A stretch of DNA of 64,000 bases. It comes from Winogradskyella marincola. GTDB taxonomy: Bacteria > Bacteroidota > Bacteroidia > Flavobacteriales > Flavobacteriaceae. Numbering within the stretch: the stretch's first letter is position 1; each line of letters starts with the position of its first letter. The stretch covers positions 310,001 through 374,000 of the forward strand of contig NZ_JARSBN010000004.1 in the NCBI RefSeq assembly GCF_029624125.1, read 5' to 3'. A model generated the notes under the pieces. That model had not been told where the DNA came from. It was given only the letters and a program-made list of their open reading frames with translations, and ran no database searches. The position numbers and the translations under genes were made by a program. Positions 25,671-35,698 of the stretch are shown one piece after another.

Positions 25671-26674
25671 GTGTTTAGGCCATAGTCTAAAGGCAAAGTG
25701 TCTCCCATACGCTGGCTTCCCATGGCACCATTAAAATAAACACCTCTTATTGCTGAATAATTTCCGTAAGCATCTAATAAAAAACGATCTACAAATACAT
25801 TTATATCACTTTGATCTTTCTTATCGTATAGGATGGACACCTTCTCCTTTAACGAAACTTCTTTAAGACCGGTTTTATCCTTTTCTTTTATATTAAAGTA
25901 TTTATACTCATCTACCTTAAAACCTTTGTGATAAATCTCATAACCTTCCTCTTTTAGGTTTTTATGAAATAAGGCTCTCATAAAATGCTGCACAGATCCT
26001 TTATATACTTTTTCTCGAGATCGTTTGGTCTTTCTCTTATCTGATTTATCTAGGTTCTTGTAATATGATGTACCAGAGTAAGCTACTCTATCTAAAGCAA
26101 AATCTAGTTCTTTTAAATTTACATAACGGTATATAGCCTCAAAGTCTATCATATCAAAAGAAACCTCGTATTGCAAAGCTTTATTCTTTATAATAATAGG
26201 TACATCTGCACTGGCAAACAATGTTTTTCTTCTTTTATCGTAGCGCAAAAAGATATCTTTTTCGTTTAAAATTTTACAAGATTTACCATACTTAGAACTT
26301 CCTAAAAACTCTTTTCTAAATAGTTTTAACTTTTGTCTTCTGGTTAATCCATCATCAAAATCAATCAGCACCTCATCCAGACTTACATCTGTAGGCTTTA
26401 GCTTTATTGTTATATCGCTCTTGGTTCTATAATCTTCGATGATTACTTTTTCGTAACCTAAATAAGAAATGACTAAAGGAGATTGTATGGCATCAGAATA
26501 ACTTATTGAAAACCTTCCTTCTTCATCTGTAGTTGACCCAATAGTTGTGTTATCAAAATAAACAGCAACAGTTTCTAATGGTTTATTGGTTGAGGCATCT
26601 AAAATAATGCCTGTTAATGTTTGAGAAAAACAAAGTGTTGGAAATAGTAGAAAAAATAATAATCTACTTATCAT
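25649..26674 (-). CDS. Secreted carboxypeptidase-regulatory-like domain protein
   Basis: A 341-residue protein with a signal peptide (MISRLLFFLLFPTLCFSQ) and an N-terminal CarboxypepD_reg-like beta domain (TGIILDASTNKPLETVAVYF, then GSTTDEEGRFSISY). The rest is a basic region of unknown fold. Such domains start many Bacteroidota envelope proteins, but no TonB-dependent barrel follows here. The start overlaps the end of the acyltransferase gene by 11 bases, so it is translated with it. Confidence 0.88.
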   Translation of the reverse strand: MISRLLFFLLFPTLCFSQTLTGIILDASTNKPLETVAVYFDNTTIGSTTDEEGRFSISYSDAIQSPLVISYLGYEKVIIEDYRTKSDITIKLKPTDVSLDEVLIDFDDGLTRRQKLKLFRKEFLGSSKYGKSCKILNEKDIFLRYDKRRKTLFASADVPIIIKNKALQYEVSFDMIDFEAIYRYVNLKELDFALDRVAYSGTSYYKNLDKSDKRKTKRSREKVYKGSVQHFMRALFHKNLKEEGYEIYHKGFKVDEYKYFNIKEKDKTGLKEVSLKEKVSILYDKKDQSDINVFVDRFLLDAYGNYSAIRGVYFNGAMGSQRMGDTLPLDYGLNTKKETQN

Positions 26675-28493
26675 TACTATCCATGAATTTACGTTCTAGT
26701 TCTGCCTGAAACTCTTCCATAACAGGTCTTACCGTACTTTCTGGTAAATCAGCAATCTTAATGTACATTAAGCCATCTACTGCATTATTAAACAATGGAT
26801 CTACATTAAATGCTACAATTTTGGCATTCTGCTTAATGTATTTTTTTAGCAATACAGGCAAACGTAATGCTCCTGGCTCTACCTCATCTATCAGCTTATC
26901 GAGTTTGTTTAAGTCTGCTTCAGCTTCATCAAATACAAACTCTTTATCAGCGTCTTCTAATTTTACTTTAAACTCTTTTTTAGGATGTACATATTGCGCT
27001 ACATATGGATCGTAATAGTGAGATTTCATAAACTCAATCATTAAACTCTTAGAGAAGTTTGAAAATTGGTTACTTATACTCACACCACCTATTAAATACT
27101 TATGCTCTGGATAACGTAATGTAGTATGTACAATTCCTTTCCAAAGTAAGAATAATGGCATTGGTTTTTGTTGGTATTCTTTGATGATAAAAGCACGACC
27201 CATTTCTATAGATTGGCTCATCATTTTGTACAACTCAGGCTCAAAACGGAATAAATCTTGAAGATAAAACCCATCTATACCATAACGCTGAAAAATATCG
27301 GAACCTAGTCCCATTCTGTAGGCACCTGCAACAACATTTTTGTCACTATCCCATAAAAACATATGATGATAATAGGCATCAAAAGAATCTAAATCTGTAG
27401 CCTCATTTGTTCCTTCACCAACTTCTCTAAAGGTAATTTCTCTTAACCTACCAAGCTCACTTAAGATATTGGGCATTTCATCTGCAGAAGCTAAAAACAC
27501 TTCATAATTCTTGCTCACCAAAAGCCTACAATCTTTTTCTCTTAAATTGTCTACCTCAGCTACCATAAGCCCTGTATCTATTGGTGTTACAATACGCTTT
27601 GGTGGTTTAGGCACTTTTACGGTAGACTTAATATTATCTAAAATCTTTGGCTTATCCTCAAAAGTTTTAGAAAGCATATAGGTTTTTCTTCTTAAGAAAT
27701 CTGTAAAATCTTCTAGTGTTTCGTGCTCCTTTTGATCATTTACAGAGATTGGTCTACCAATCCTTACTTTTATGGTTCTTCGTTTTTGAGTTAATAACTC
27801 CGAAGGTAGTTTAGCTGTTCTTAGTGTGTCACTAATTTTAGACAACCTGTAAAATAATCTGCTATTTTTAGCATGAAAATAAATTGGCACAACTGGCACT
27901 TCTGCTTTCTTAATAAGCTTCATTGCAGCTTCTTCCCAAGGTTTGTCTACCACAAGCTTTCCATCTCTGTATGTAGAAACTTCTCCTGCCGGAAAAACGC
28001 CTAATGGATGACCTTCTTTTAAATGTAAAATAGCGTTTTTGAAACCCGATATACTACTCTTTGCATCCTTTCGATCTTCAAAAGGGTTTACTGGCATTAT
28101 ATAAGGTTTTAATGGCTCTATACGATGTAATAAAAAGTTGGCTATAATCTTAAAATCACTACGTTGCTCTATCATTAACTTTAGTAACAAAATACCGTCT
28201 ATGCCTCCTAATGGGTGGTTAGAGATGGTAATGTACGCTCCGTCTTTGGGTAAACGTTTTAGATCTTCTTCAGGAATTTCAAACTTTATTTGAAAATCGT
28301 CTAACAAAGCATTTAAAAAATCCAGCTCAGAATGATGCTTATTGCGTTTGTATATTTTGTTAATCGTAGAAATCTTTAAGACTTTCATAAGCACCCAACC
28401 AAAGAACGTTCCCATAAAGCCATACTTATCTGCGTTTATAGCTTTTGCTACTTCTTTTGCTGTTACTAATCCCATATCAGATGATTTCCTCAT
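26664..28493 (-). CDS. Fused lysophospholipid acyltransferase / N-acyltransferase (OlsF-like)
   Basis: A 609-residue fusion. The N-terminal 290 residues are a PlsC-type O-acyltransferase, with the catalytic His/Asp in NHPLGGIDG (five residues between, rather than the usual four) and a second motif FPAGEVS. From about residue 320 a hemolysin/OlsB-type N-acyltransferase follows, marked by EITFREVGEGTNEATDLDSF. In Serratia and Flavobacterium, OlsF fusions make ornithine lipids; related enzymes in Bacteroides make glycine lipids. The amino acid head group here is not visible. It lies between aspartate kinase and a CarboxypepD-domain gene. Confidence 0.87.
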   Translation of the reverse strand: MRKSSDMGLVTAKEVAKAINADKYGFMGTFFGWVLMKVLKISTINKIYKRNKHHSELDFLNALLDDFQIKFEIPEEDLKRLPKDGAYITISNHPLGGIDGILLLKLMIEQRSDFKIIANFLLHRIEPLKPYIMPVNPFEDRKDAKSSISGFKNAILHLKEGHPLGVFPAGEVSTYRDGKLVVDKPWEEAAMKLIKKAEVPVVPIYFHAKNSRLFYRLSKISDTLRTAKLPSELLTQKRRTIKVRIGRPISVNDQKEHETLEDFTDFLRRKTYMLSKTFEDKPKILDNIKSTVKVPKPPKRIVTPIDTGLMVAEVDNLREKDCRLLVSKNYEVFLASADEMPNILSELGRLREITFREVGEGTNEATDLDSFDAYYHHMFLWDSDKNVVAGAYRMGLGSDIFQRYGIDGFYLQDLFRFEPELYKMMSQSIEMGRAFIIKEYQQKPMPLFLLWKGIVHTTLRYPEHKYLIGGVSISNQFSNFSKSLMIEFMKSHYYDPYVAQYVHPKKEFKVKLEDADKEFVFDEAEADLNKLDKLIDEVEPGALRLPVLLKKYIKQNAKIVAFNVDPLFNNAVDGLMYIKIADLPESTVRPVMEEFQAELERKFMDSNDK

Positions 28494-28512
28494 AAAACAA
28501 ATGTAGTAAATG

Positions 28513-29763
28513 TTATTTAGTTACAATTTGAACTGTTTCGCGTGTTAATTGTTTAAGTAACACGTTTTTATCTTTTTCTAACGTTTTTATTGCGTCTTCA
28601 TTATAGTGCCTAATGGTGTAAAGACTAACATCATCGTGGCAGGTTACGTTAAATTTAGCCTTTAAATGTTGCAACAATTTATCACGATTATTGTAAATAT
28701 TATCTATACAAACCGAAAAACTTATCGCTGAATTCTGAATTACGTCTACTTTCATCTTATAAAGATGCAATAAACTAAATATTTCACTAATATTTTCTTC
28801 AACGATATACGAAAAATCTAACGACGATAACGAAATTAATATCTGATTTTTCTTAACTATAAAACATGGCACTTCGGGCTCTATAGTTTTACCCTTACTC
28901 ACACAAGTGCCTTCTGCTTTTGGGTTTATAAACGATTTTACGTGCAAAGGAATTTCTTTTTGCTGTAATGGTTGCAACGTTTTTGGATGAATAACAGATG
29001 CTCCATAGAAAGCCAGCTCAATAGCTTCTCTGTAAGAAATATGATGCAGTAATTGTGCATTTTCAAAATGACGTGGATCTGCGTTTAATACACCTGGTAC
29101 ATCTTTCCAGATAGTAACACTGTTTGCATTAAGACAGTAAGCAAAAATAGCAGCTGTATAATCACTACCTTCTCTTCCTAGTGTGGTAGTAAAATTATTA
29201 GAATCACTACCTAAAAACCCTTGAGTAATGTTTAGAACCGACTTATTAAACTTTGATGAAATGTTGTCTTGTGTTTCATCCCAATTTACATTTGCTCTTC
29301 TGTAATAATTATCTGTTTTTATATATTCTCTTACGTCTAACCAATTGTTTTTTAAGCCTATTTCGTTAAGATAATGACTGATTATTGTAGTAGATATTAG
29401 CTCTCCAAAACCAATAGTTTGGTCATATACATAATTGTAATCTGGAGATTTATTGCTTTTAAAAAACAAATTTAATTCATCAAAAAGCGCCTTTACCACA
29501 GAGAAAACTTTATGGTGCTCATTATCAAATAAATCTAATAAAATCTCATTATGATATTTTATAACATCATGTATAGAACTTTGTAATTCTCCTTTGTTTT
29601 CAAAGTAGTTTTTAATTACAACTTCCATTGCATTTGTTGTTTTTCCCATTGCAGAAACAACAACTAATGTGTTTTCGTAACCTGTTTCTTTTAAAACTGA
29701 AGCTAAATTTTTTACACCTTCAGCGTCTTTTACCGAAGCACCACCAAATTTATAAACGCGCAT
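28513..29763 (-). CDS. Aspartate kinase
   Basis: A 416-residue monofunctional enzyme catalysing the first step from aspartate to lysine, threonine and methionine. The kinase domain begins MRVYKFGGASVKDAEGVKNL, with the conserved TLGREGSDYTAAIFAYCL. A C-terminal ACT-type region follows from about residue 290. The ATG at 29763 is preferred over the GTG one codon earlier. The start overlaps the end of the GNAT gene by 14 bases. The homoserine dehydrogenase part is absent. Confidence 0.92.
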   Translation of the reverse strand: MRVYKFGGASVKDAEGVKNLASVLKETGYENTLVVVSAMGKTTNAMEVVIKNYFENKGELQSSIHDVIKYHNEILLDLFDNEHHKVFSVVKALFDELNLFFKSNKSPDYNYVYDQTIGFGELISTTIISHYLNEIGLKNNWLDVREYIKTDNYYRRANVNWDETQDNISSKFNKSVLNITQGFLGSDSNNFTTTLGREGSDYTAAIFAYCLNANSVTIWKDVPGVLNADPRHFENAQLLHHISYREAIELAFYGASVIHPKTLQPLQQKEIPLHVKSFINPKAEGTCVSKGKTIEPEVPCFIVKKNQILISLSSLDFSYIVEENISEIFSLLHLYKMKVDVIQNSAISFSVCIDNIYNNRDKLLQHLKAKFNVTCHDDVSLYTIRHYNEDAIKTLEKDKNVLLKQLTRETVQIVTK

Positions 29764-30238
29764 CACAATTTTTTAAATAGTTTTCGATTGCTTTTTCATC
29801 TAAATGAACCACATCCCAGTCTCTCATTACATTTGCTCCTTTATTTTGGTAAAATGTTATTGCTGGCTCATTCCAGTCTAGCACTTCCCAACTAATTCGT
29901 TTTACTCCCAGAGAATTTCCGTATGCCACAACTTTGTCTAAGAGTTGTGTTCCAAGATTTTTACCTCTTTGTGCCTGACTTACTATTAAGTCTTCTAAAT
30001 GTAAGACTTCACCTTTCCAGGTAGAATATCTTTTATAAACCAACGCCATGCCTTCTACCTTGTTATTAACCTCAATAACAAAGCAGGTAAACTTTGGGTT
30101 AGCACCAAACCCATCAGATTCTAACATTTGCTGAGTTACCTCTACAGCATCTGGCTCTTTCTCAAAAACAGCCAATTCTTCAATGAGTTCTAGTACTCTA
30201 GGCATATCGGCTTTTGTGGCAAGTCTTGGTTGATTCAT
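29750..30238 (-). CDS. GNAT family N-acetyltransferase
   Basis: A 162-residue single-domain GNAT protein. The acetyl-CoA binding motif A is seen in HLEDLIVSQAQRGKNLGTQL, and the later WEVLDWNEPAITFYQNKGA is typical of motif B. It is related to diamine/amino acid acetyltransferases; the acceptor is unknown. It begins the minus-strand unit with aspartate kinase and the acyltransferase fusion. Confidence 0.92.
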   Translation of the reverse strand: MNQPRLATKADMPRVLELIEELAVFEKEPDAVEVTQQMLESDGFGANPKFTCFVIEVNNKVEGMALVYKRYSTWKGEVLHLEDLIVSQAQRGKNLGTQLLDKVVAYGNSLGVKRISWEVLDWNEPAITFYQNKGANVMRDWDVVHLDEKAIENYLKNCDARL

Positions 30239-30404
30239 TTTTCTTTTTTAGAGAACTCAAATATAGTTTAAAATTCATTGTTTAATTTGATGCTTATTTC
30301 TTAAAACAGATACTTTATAAAATTCTTAACGAGTTTAATCTACGAAAACGTTATAGTTTATTAAAAAATGCGATATTTGTTACCGTTAATCAATCTAAAA
30401 CTTC

Positions 30405-31412
30405 ATGTCGCAACGCAAACAAACTCTGGGTGAATTTATAATTGAAAATCAAGCCTCTTTCAAATACACCTCTGGCGAACTTTCTAGACTTATTAATTCT
30501 ATAAGACTTGCTGCCAAAGTGGTTAATCATGAAGTAAACAAAGCTGGTCTGGTTGATATTCTTGGTGCTGTTGGCGATACAAATATTCAAGGTGAAGACC
30601 AACAAAAATTGGACGTATACGCTAATGAAAAGTTTATACAGACCATGACCAAAAGAAACATTGTTTGTGGTATTGCCAGCGAAGAAGAAGATGATTTTAT
30701 TGCCATTAATAGCCAGGACGAAAATCATCAAAATAAATATGTTGTTTTAATAGATCCTTTAGACGGTTCTAGTAATATAGATGTTAATGTATCTGTTGGT
30801 ACAATCTTTTCTATTTACAGACGTGTTACTCCAGTTGGTACTCCTGTAACTATCGAAGATTTTTTACAAAAAGGAAATCAGCAAGTTGCTGCCGGTTATG
30901 TAGTTTATGGTACTTCTACCATGATTGTATATACTACTGGAGATGGTGTTAACGGTTTTACACTAAACCCAGCAATTGGTACATTCTATCTATCACATCC
31001 TAATATGCAATTTCCCGAAAACGGAAGAATTTATTCAGTAAACGAAGGGAATTACATTCACTTTCCTAAAGGGATAAAAGATTACATAAAATACTGCCAA
31101 ATGGAAGAAGGAGACAGACCATACACCAGTCGCTATATTGGTTCATTGGTTTCAGACTTTCATAGAAATATGATAAAAGGTGGTATATACATGTATCCTA
31201 AAAGTTCTACCGCAAGCAATGGTAAACTTCGTTTGTTATATGAATGTAATCCGATGGCTTTTTTAGCAGAGCAAGCTAACGGAAAAGCTAGCGATGGTTT
31301 TGAAAGAATAATGGACATACAACCAACAGAATTGCACCAACGTGTACCATTTATTTGTGGTAGCAAAAACATGGTAGAAAAGGCTGAAGAATTTATGCGA
31401 AATGCAGAATAA
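30405..31412 (+). CDS. fbp: Fructose-1,6-bisphosphatase, class I
   Basis: A 335-residue gluconeogenic enzyme that hydrolyses fructose 1,6-bisphosphate to fructose 6-phosphate. The metal-binding motif [20 protein letters not shown] is complete, with the [11 protein letters not shown] acidic site and the substrate-binding [20 protein letters not shown]. Length and motifs are normal. It diverges from the GNAT gene and ends at a strong terminator. Confidence 0.97.
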   Translation: MSQRKQTLGEFIIENQASFKYTSGELSRLINSIRLAAKVVNHEVNKAGLVDILGAVGDTNIQGEDQQKLDVYANEKFIQTMTKRNIVCGIASEEEDDFIAINSQDENHQNKYVVLIDPLDGSSNIDVNVSVGTIFSIYRRVTPVGTPVTIEDFLQKGNQQVAAGYVVYGTSTMIVYTTGDGVNGFTLNPAIGTFYLSHPNMQFPENGRIYSVNEGNYIHFPKGIKDYIKYCQMEEGDRPYTSRYIGSLVSDFHRNMIKGGIYMYPKSSTASNGKLRLLYECNPMAFLAEQANGKASDGFERIMDIQPTELHQRVPFICGSKNMVEKAEEFMRNAE

Positions 31413-31418
31413 ATAAAC

Positions 31419-31450
31419 AAAAAAAGCGAACATCACTGTTCGCTTTTTTT
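31419..31450 (+). terminator. Bidirectional terminator between fbp and the TerB gene
   Basis: AAAAAAGCGAACA pairs with TGTTCGCTTTTTT around a four-base loop. Oligo-A and oligo-T flanks let it serve both converging genes. Confidence 0.9.
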
Positions 31451-31472
31451 GTTTGAATATTTTTTCTTTCTA

Positions 31473-31904
31473 CTATTTATTCATGTTTTTCATTTCATCA
31501 ATAAATGTATCTAAGTCTACTTTATCGTATGCTAAAGCCAAAGCCTTATCTGCAATATACTTTACGTTTTGAGCATGAAAACCTAAGCCTACACATATTT
31601 TTTCTAATAACCAATGTTGGTTAGGACCTTCAATATCATCTACCCAAACCATACGAGCCAAATCAAATAAACGCTCTAAACGCATATCATAAGATGTTGG
31701 AGGATTAATTGGATGAGATTTATAATCTTTAAGTATTTCTTTATACTCAATCTCTGTAATATCTAGTCGTGTCGCTAATCGGTCTAAAAACGCTTTTTCA
31801 GCATCGCTAATTACACCATCACTCATGGCAACTCTTACTATGGCTGCAAAATGATCTTCATTACGCTTTTTAAAACCACTATCGAATAAATCTAAAAATG
31901 ACAT
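31473..31904 (-). CDS. TerB-like protein
   Basis: A 143-residue all-helical cytoplasmic protein. The MSDGVISDAEKAFLDRLATR stretch, with acidic residues after the first helix, is the TerB/DjlA-like metal-binding type. Such proteins are named for tellurite resistance but here stand alone with no ter cluster. A general stress or envelope role is possible; evidence for tellurite is absent. Confidence 0.88.
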   Translation of the reverse strand: MSFLDLFDSGFKKRNEDHFAAIVRVAMSDGVISDAEKAFLDRLATRLDITEIEYKEILKDYKSHPINPPTSYDMRLERLFDLARMVWVDDIEGPNQHWLLEKICVGLGFHAQNVKYIADKALALAYDKVDLDTFIDEMKNMNK

Positions 31905-32305
31905 AATTTATGTTTTTTTAATGGCCACAAATATAGTCTAAACCTTAAGGTTTTGAAATGAAAATTTAAAGATTTTTCATTTGTTAGATAACGAATAATG
32001 TCTTCTGGTTTATATTAAAATTCAACTGCATTCTTTTTTCTGTGTTTTAGATACCATCTAACTAGCTATACCTTTTAACAAAAAACTTTGCGCAATGTTT
32101 ACTATGTATTAGATATTGATGACACAAATAATTCTGTAATGCTAGAATAAAAGGACAATGACAAATTTATGACCCAACAAAAGGACTATAGGTATTTTAA
32201 AGATGATTATCCTGAATTGTATAAAACCTAAAGAATGTTCAATTTTAAAACATATAGTTAAAACATACTTATATTTGCCTTTTTACTAAACAAAGGGAAA
32301 ACACA
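31905..32305. other. 401-base gap with little visible content
   Basis: A 20-residue frame (32169-32231, MTQQKDYRYFKDDYPELYKT) is the only suggestive open frame and may be a remnant of a lost gene. Near the right end lies the predicted -7 element of mfd. No hairpin terminator, tRNA or repeat was seen. Confidence 0.5.
32270..32277 (+). promoter_or_regulatory. Predicted -7 element of mfd
   Basis: TATATTTG matches TAnnTTTG, 28 bases before the GTG start of mfd. Confidence 0.5.
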
Positions 32306-35300
32306 GTGAGCAAAACTCTAATCTCGCAAACCTTTTCACAGACTTTGCAACTGCAAAATCTGCAGAATTCTATTGCCCAAACCGAAGCAAACAACACATC
32401 TAAAACACATCTAAAAGGTCTCGTAGGATCTTCCTTTTCTATTGTTGTTTCTGAAATTTTTAAATCTGCCGAAAAGCCATTTTTACTCATTTTTGATGAC
32501 AAAGAAGAAGCTGCCTATTACCTCAACGATTTAGAACAACTCATCAATGATAAAGATGTTTTGTTCTATCCTGGTAGTTATCGCAGACCATATCAAATTG
32601 AGGAAACCAATAATGCCAACGTACTTTTAAGAGCAGAAGTGCTTAACCGTATCAATTCTCGCAAAAAGCCGTGTATTATTGTTACCTATCCTGATGCACT
32701 TTTTGAAAAAGTAGTTACCAAAAAAGAACTAGAAAAAAATACTTTAAAAATTGCCGTAGGCAACGAACTGAGTATCGATTTTGTAAACGAAGTTCTTTTT
32801 GAATACAAATTTAAACGTGTAGATTTTGTTACAGAACCAGGTGAGTTTTCTGTAAGAGGAGGTATTATTGATGTGTTTTCGTTTTCTCATGATGAACCTT
32901 ATCGTATCGAATTTTTTGGCGACGAAGTAGATAGTATTAGAACTTTTGATGTAGAAACGCAGCTTTCTACAGAAAAAATTAAAAAAGTTAGCATCATTCC
33001 AAATGTGGCTAACAAGCAAATTGCAGAACAACGCGAGAGCTTTCTAAAGTATATTTCTAGTAAAACAGTACTTTTTGCAAAAAATCCTTCATTTATATTT
33101 TCAAGAATTGATGAGTTTTTCGGAAAGGCTGAAGAAGCCTTCAAAAATTTATCTACAGAGATAAAACATGCCTCTCCTGAAGAATTATTTTGCAATTCAG
33201 AATTACTCAAACGACAATTTTTAGATTACAATTTAGTTGAGTTTGGGGCAGCACCACTACTTAGTAATAATGTTATTGCTTTCAACACCAAACCTCAACC
33301 GTCATTTAACAAACAATTCAACATATTAATTGAAGACTTAAATGAAAACCATGCTAATGGTATTACCAATTACATTGCCTGTGTAAGCGAACAGCAAGCC
33401 AAACGTTTTCATGATATCTTTGATGATGCCGAACAAGAAGAAATCCATTACAAGACCATAGTTTTATCACTATATCAAGGCTTTATAGATAGCGACAATA
33501 AAATTGCGGTTTACACAGACCATCAAATTTTTGATCGTTATCATAAGTTCCATTTAAAAAATGGTTATGCCAAAAAGCAAGCCATAACGCTTAAAGAACT
33601 TACCAACTTAGAAGTTGGAGACTACGTAACGCACATAGATCATGGTATTGGTAAATTTGGTGGACTTCAAAAAATAGATGTTGAAGGTAAAAAACAAGAA
33701 GCTATAAAACTGGTTTATGGCGAGCGCGATGTATTATACTTAAGCATTCATTCTCTGCATAAAATCACCAAGTTTAATGGTAAGGACGGCAAACCACCCA
33801 AGGTTTACAAACTAGGAAGTAAAGCCTGGAAAACACTCAAACAAAAAACCAAATCTCGTGTTAAGGAAATTGCTTTTAATCTTATTAAACTTTACGCCAA
33901 ACGTAAATTAAAGAAAGGGTTTCAGTATGCTCCAGACAGCCACATGCAGCACGAGCTTGAAGCGTCTTTTATATACGAAGACACACCAGACCAAATCACT
34001 TCTACTGCAGACATAAAAGCCGATATGGAGAGCGAACGACCAATGGATCGTTTGGTTTGTGGTGATGTTGGTTTTGGTAAAACAGAAGTTGCCATAAGAG
34101 CAGCTTTTAAAGCTGTAGATAATGGTAAACAAGTTGCTGTTTTAGTACCAACAACAATATTAGCTTATCAGCATTACCGAACGTTTAAAGAACGTTTAAA
34201 GGATTTTCCGGTTACCGTAGATTATGTTAACCGTTTTAGAACTGCTAAAGAAAAACGAGAAACGTTAGAAAGCCTGGAAAAAGGTGGTGTAGATATTATT
34301 ATAGGCACACACCAATTGGCTAATAAAACCGTAAAATTTAAAGATTTAGGACTGCTCATCGTTGACGAAGAGCAAAAGTTTGGTGTCGCTGTAAAGGAAA
34401 AGCTAAAGACCATTAAAGAAAATGTTGATGTACTTACACTAACAGCAACACCTATTCCGCGTACATTACAATTTAGTTTAATGGCTGCAAGAGATTTATC
34501 GGTTATTACAACTCCACCACCAAACCGCTATCCTATAGAAAGTCACGTTATTCGCTTTAGTGAAGAAACCATAAGAGATGCCGTTAGTTACGAGATTCAA
34601 CGTGGTGGACAAGTGTTTTTTATTCATAACAGAATAGAGAACATCAAAGAAGTTGCTGGTATGATACAACGCTTGGTACCAGATGCTAAGATTGCCATAG
34701 GTCATGGACAATTAGATGGCAAAAAACTAGAGCAATTAATGCTTGCTTTTATGAATGGAGAGTATGATGTTTTAGTAAGTACAACCATTATAGAAAGTGG
34801 TCTAGATGTACCAAATGCCAATACTATTTTTATAAATAACGCTAATAATTTTGGATTAAGTGACTTGCATCAAATGCGTGGTCGTGTAGGTCGAAGCAAC
34901 AAAAAAGCTTTCTGTTATTTTATAACACCAGATTACTCGTCTATGACTACAGATGCTCGCAAGCGTATACAAGCCTTAGAGCAATTTACAGAACTTGGTA
35001 GTGGGTTTAATATTGCCATGAAGGATTTAGAAATTAGAGGTGCTGGAGATTTACTTGGTGGTGAGCAAAGTGGGTTTATAAGCGATATTGGGTTTGACAC
35101 TTATCAGAAAATCTTAAACGAAGCTATAGAAGAACTTAAAGAGTCTGAATTTGCAGACCTTTACCAAGACGATAGCAAACCAAAACAATACGTAAAAGAT
35201 ATTACCATAGACACTGATTTTGAATTGCTTTTCCCAGACGATTATATCAATAACATATCAGAACGTTTAAATCTATACACCAAATTAAACGAGTTAAAAA

Positions 35301-35656
35301 CAGAAGAAGAATTGCAAAAATTTGAATCTGAAATTACAGACCGTTTTGGTGAATTACCAACACAGGTTCAGGATTTGTTTGATAGTGTACGACTGAAATG
35401 GATTGCTACTAAAATGGGACTTGAAAAAGTAATAATGAAAAAAGGCAAACTTATCGGTTATTTTATTCAAGATCAACAAAGTAAATTTTATCAAAGTAGC
35501 GACTTTAGCCGCGTACTACAATTTGTTCAGGTTAATGCTTCAAAATGTAAAATGAAAGAAAAGCAAACCAGAAATGGTTTGAGATTATTAATTACTTTTG
35601 ATAAGATAAACAATGTATCCTCTGCATTAAGAGCATTGCAACCTATTATGGCTTAA
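32306..35656 (+). CDS. mfd: Transcription-repair coupling factor
   Basis: Mfd pushes stalled RNA polymerase off DNA and recruits UvrA to the lesion. The 1116-residue protein starts at a GTG. It has the N-terminal UvrB-like domain, an RNA-polymerase-interacting CarD-like domain near residue 440 (LEVGDYVTHIDHGIGKFGGL), the SF2 motor (Walker A GDVGFGKTE, DEEQ box IVDEEQKFGV, QMRGRVGRS motif VI) and the C-terminal TRCF domain. All parts are present and in order. Confidence 0.97.
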   Translation: MSKTLISQTFSQTLQLQNLQNSIAQTEANNTSKTHLKGLVGSSFSIVVSEIFKSAEKPFLLIFDDKEEAAYYLNDLEQLINDKDVLFYPGSYRRPYQIEETNNANVLLRAEVLNRINSRKKPCIIVTYPDALFEKVVTKKELEKNTLKIAVGNELSIDFVNEVLFEYKFKRVDFVTEPGEFSVRGGIIDVFSFSHDEPYRIEFFGDEVDSIRTFDVETQLSTEKIKKVSIIPNVANKQIAEQRESFLKYISSKTVLFAKNPSFIFSRIDEFFGKAEEAFKNLSTEIKHASPEELFCNSELLKRQFLDYNLVEFGAAPLLSNNVIAFNTKPQPSFNKQFNILIEDLNENHANGITNYIACVSEQQAKRFHDIFDDAEQEEIHYKTIVLSLYQGFIDSDNKIAVYTDHQIFDRYHKFHLKNGYAKKQAITLKELTNLEVGDYVTHIDHGIGKFGGLQKIDVEGKKQEAIKLVYGERDVLYLSIHSLHKITKFNGKDGKPPKVYKLGSKAWKTLKQKTKSRVKEIAFNLIKLYAKRKLKKGFQYAPDSHMQHELEASFIYEDTPDQITSTADIKADMESERPMDRLVCGDVGFGKTEVAIRAAFKAVDNGKQVAVLVPTTILAYQHYRTFKERLKDFPVTVDYVNRFRTAKEKRETLESLEKGGVDIIIGTHQLANKTVKFKDLGLLIVDEEQKFGVAVKEKLKTIKENVDVLTLTATPIPRTLQFSLMAARDLSVITTPPPNRYPIESHVIRFSEETIRDAVSYEIQRGGQVFFIHNRIENIKEVAGMIQRLVPDAKIAIGHGQLDGKKLEQLMLAFMNGEYDVLVSTTIIESGLDVPNANTIFINNANNFGLSDLHQMRGRVGRSNKKAFCYFITPDYSSMTTDARKRIQALEQFTELGSGFNIAMKDLEIRGAGDLLGGEQSGFISDIGFDTYQKILNEAIEELKESEFADLYQDDSKPKQYVKDITIDTDFELLFPDDYINNISERLNLYTKLNELKTEEELQKFESEITDRFGELPTQVQDLFDSVRLKWIATKMGLEKVIMKKGKLIGYFIQDQQSKFYQSSDFSRVLQFVQVNASKCKMKEKQTRNGLRLLITFDKINNVSSALRALQPIMA

Positions 35657-35698
35657 TTATTGAGGTTGTTTTGTGCCATTAAATTTTAAAATTTAAAC

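Noticed and set aside
30390..30731. Antisense open frame opposite the start of fbp
   Set aside because: It lies wholly against a well-supported gene and shows no family motif.
31473..31904. Tellurite resistance locus
   Set aside because: Only a single TerB-like gene is present, without other ter genes.
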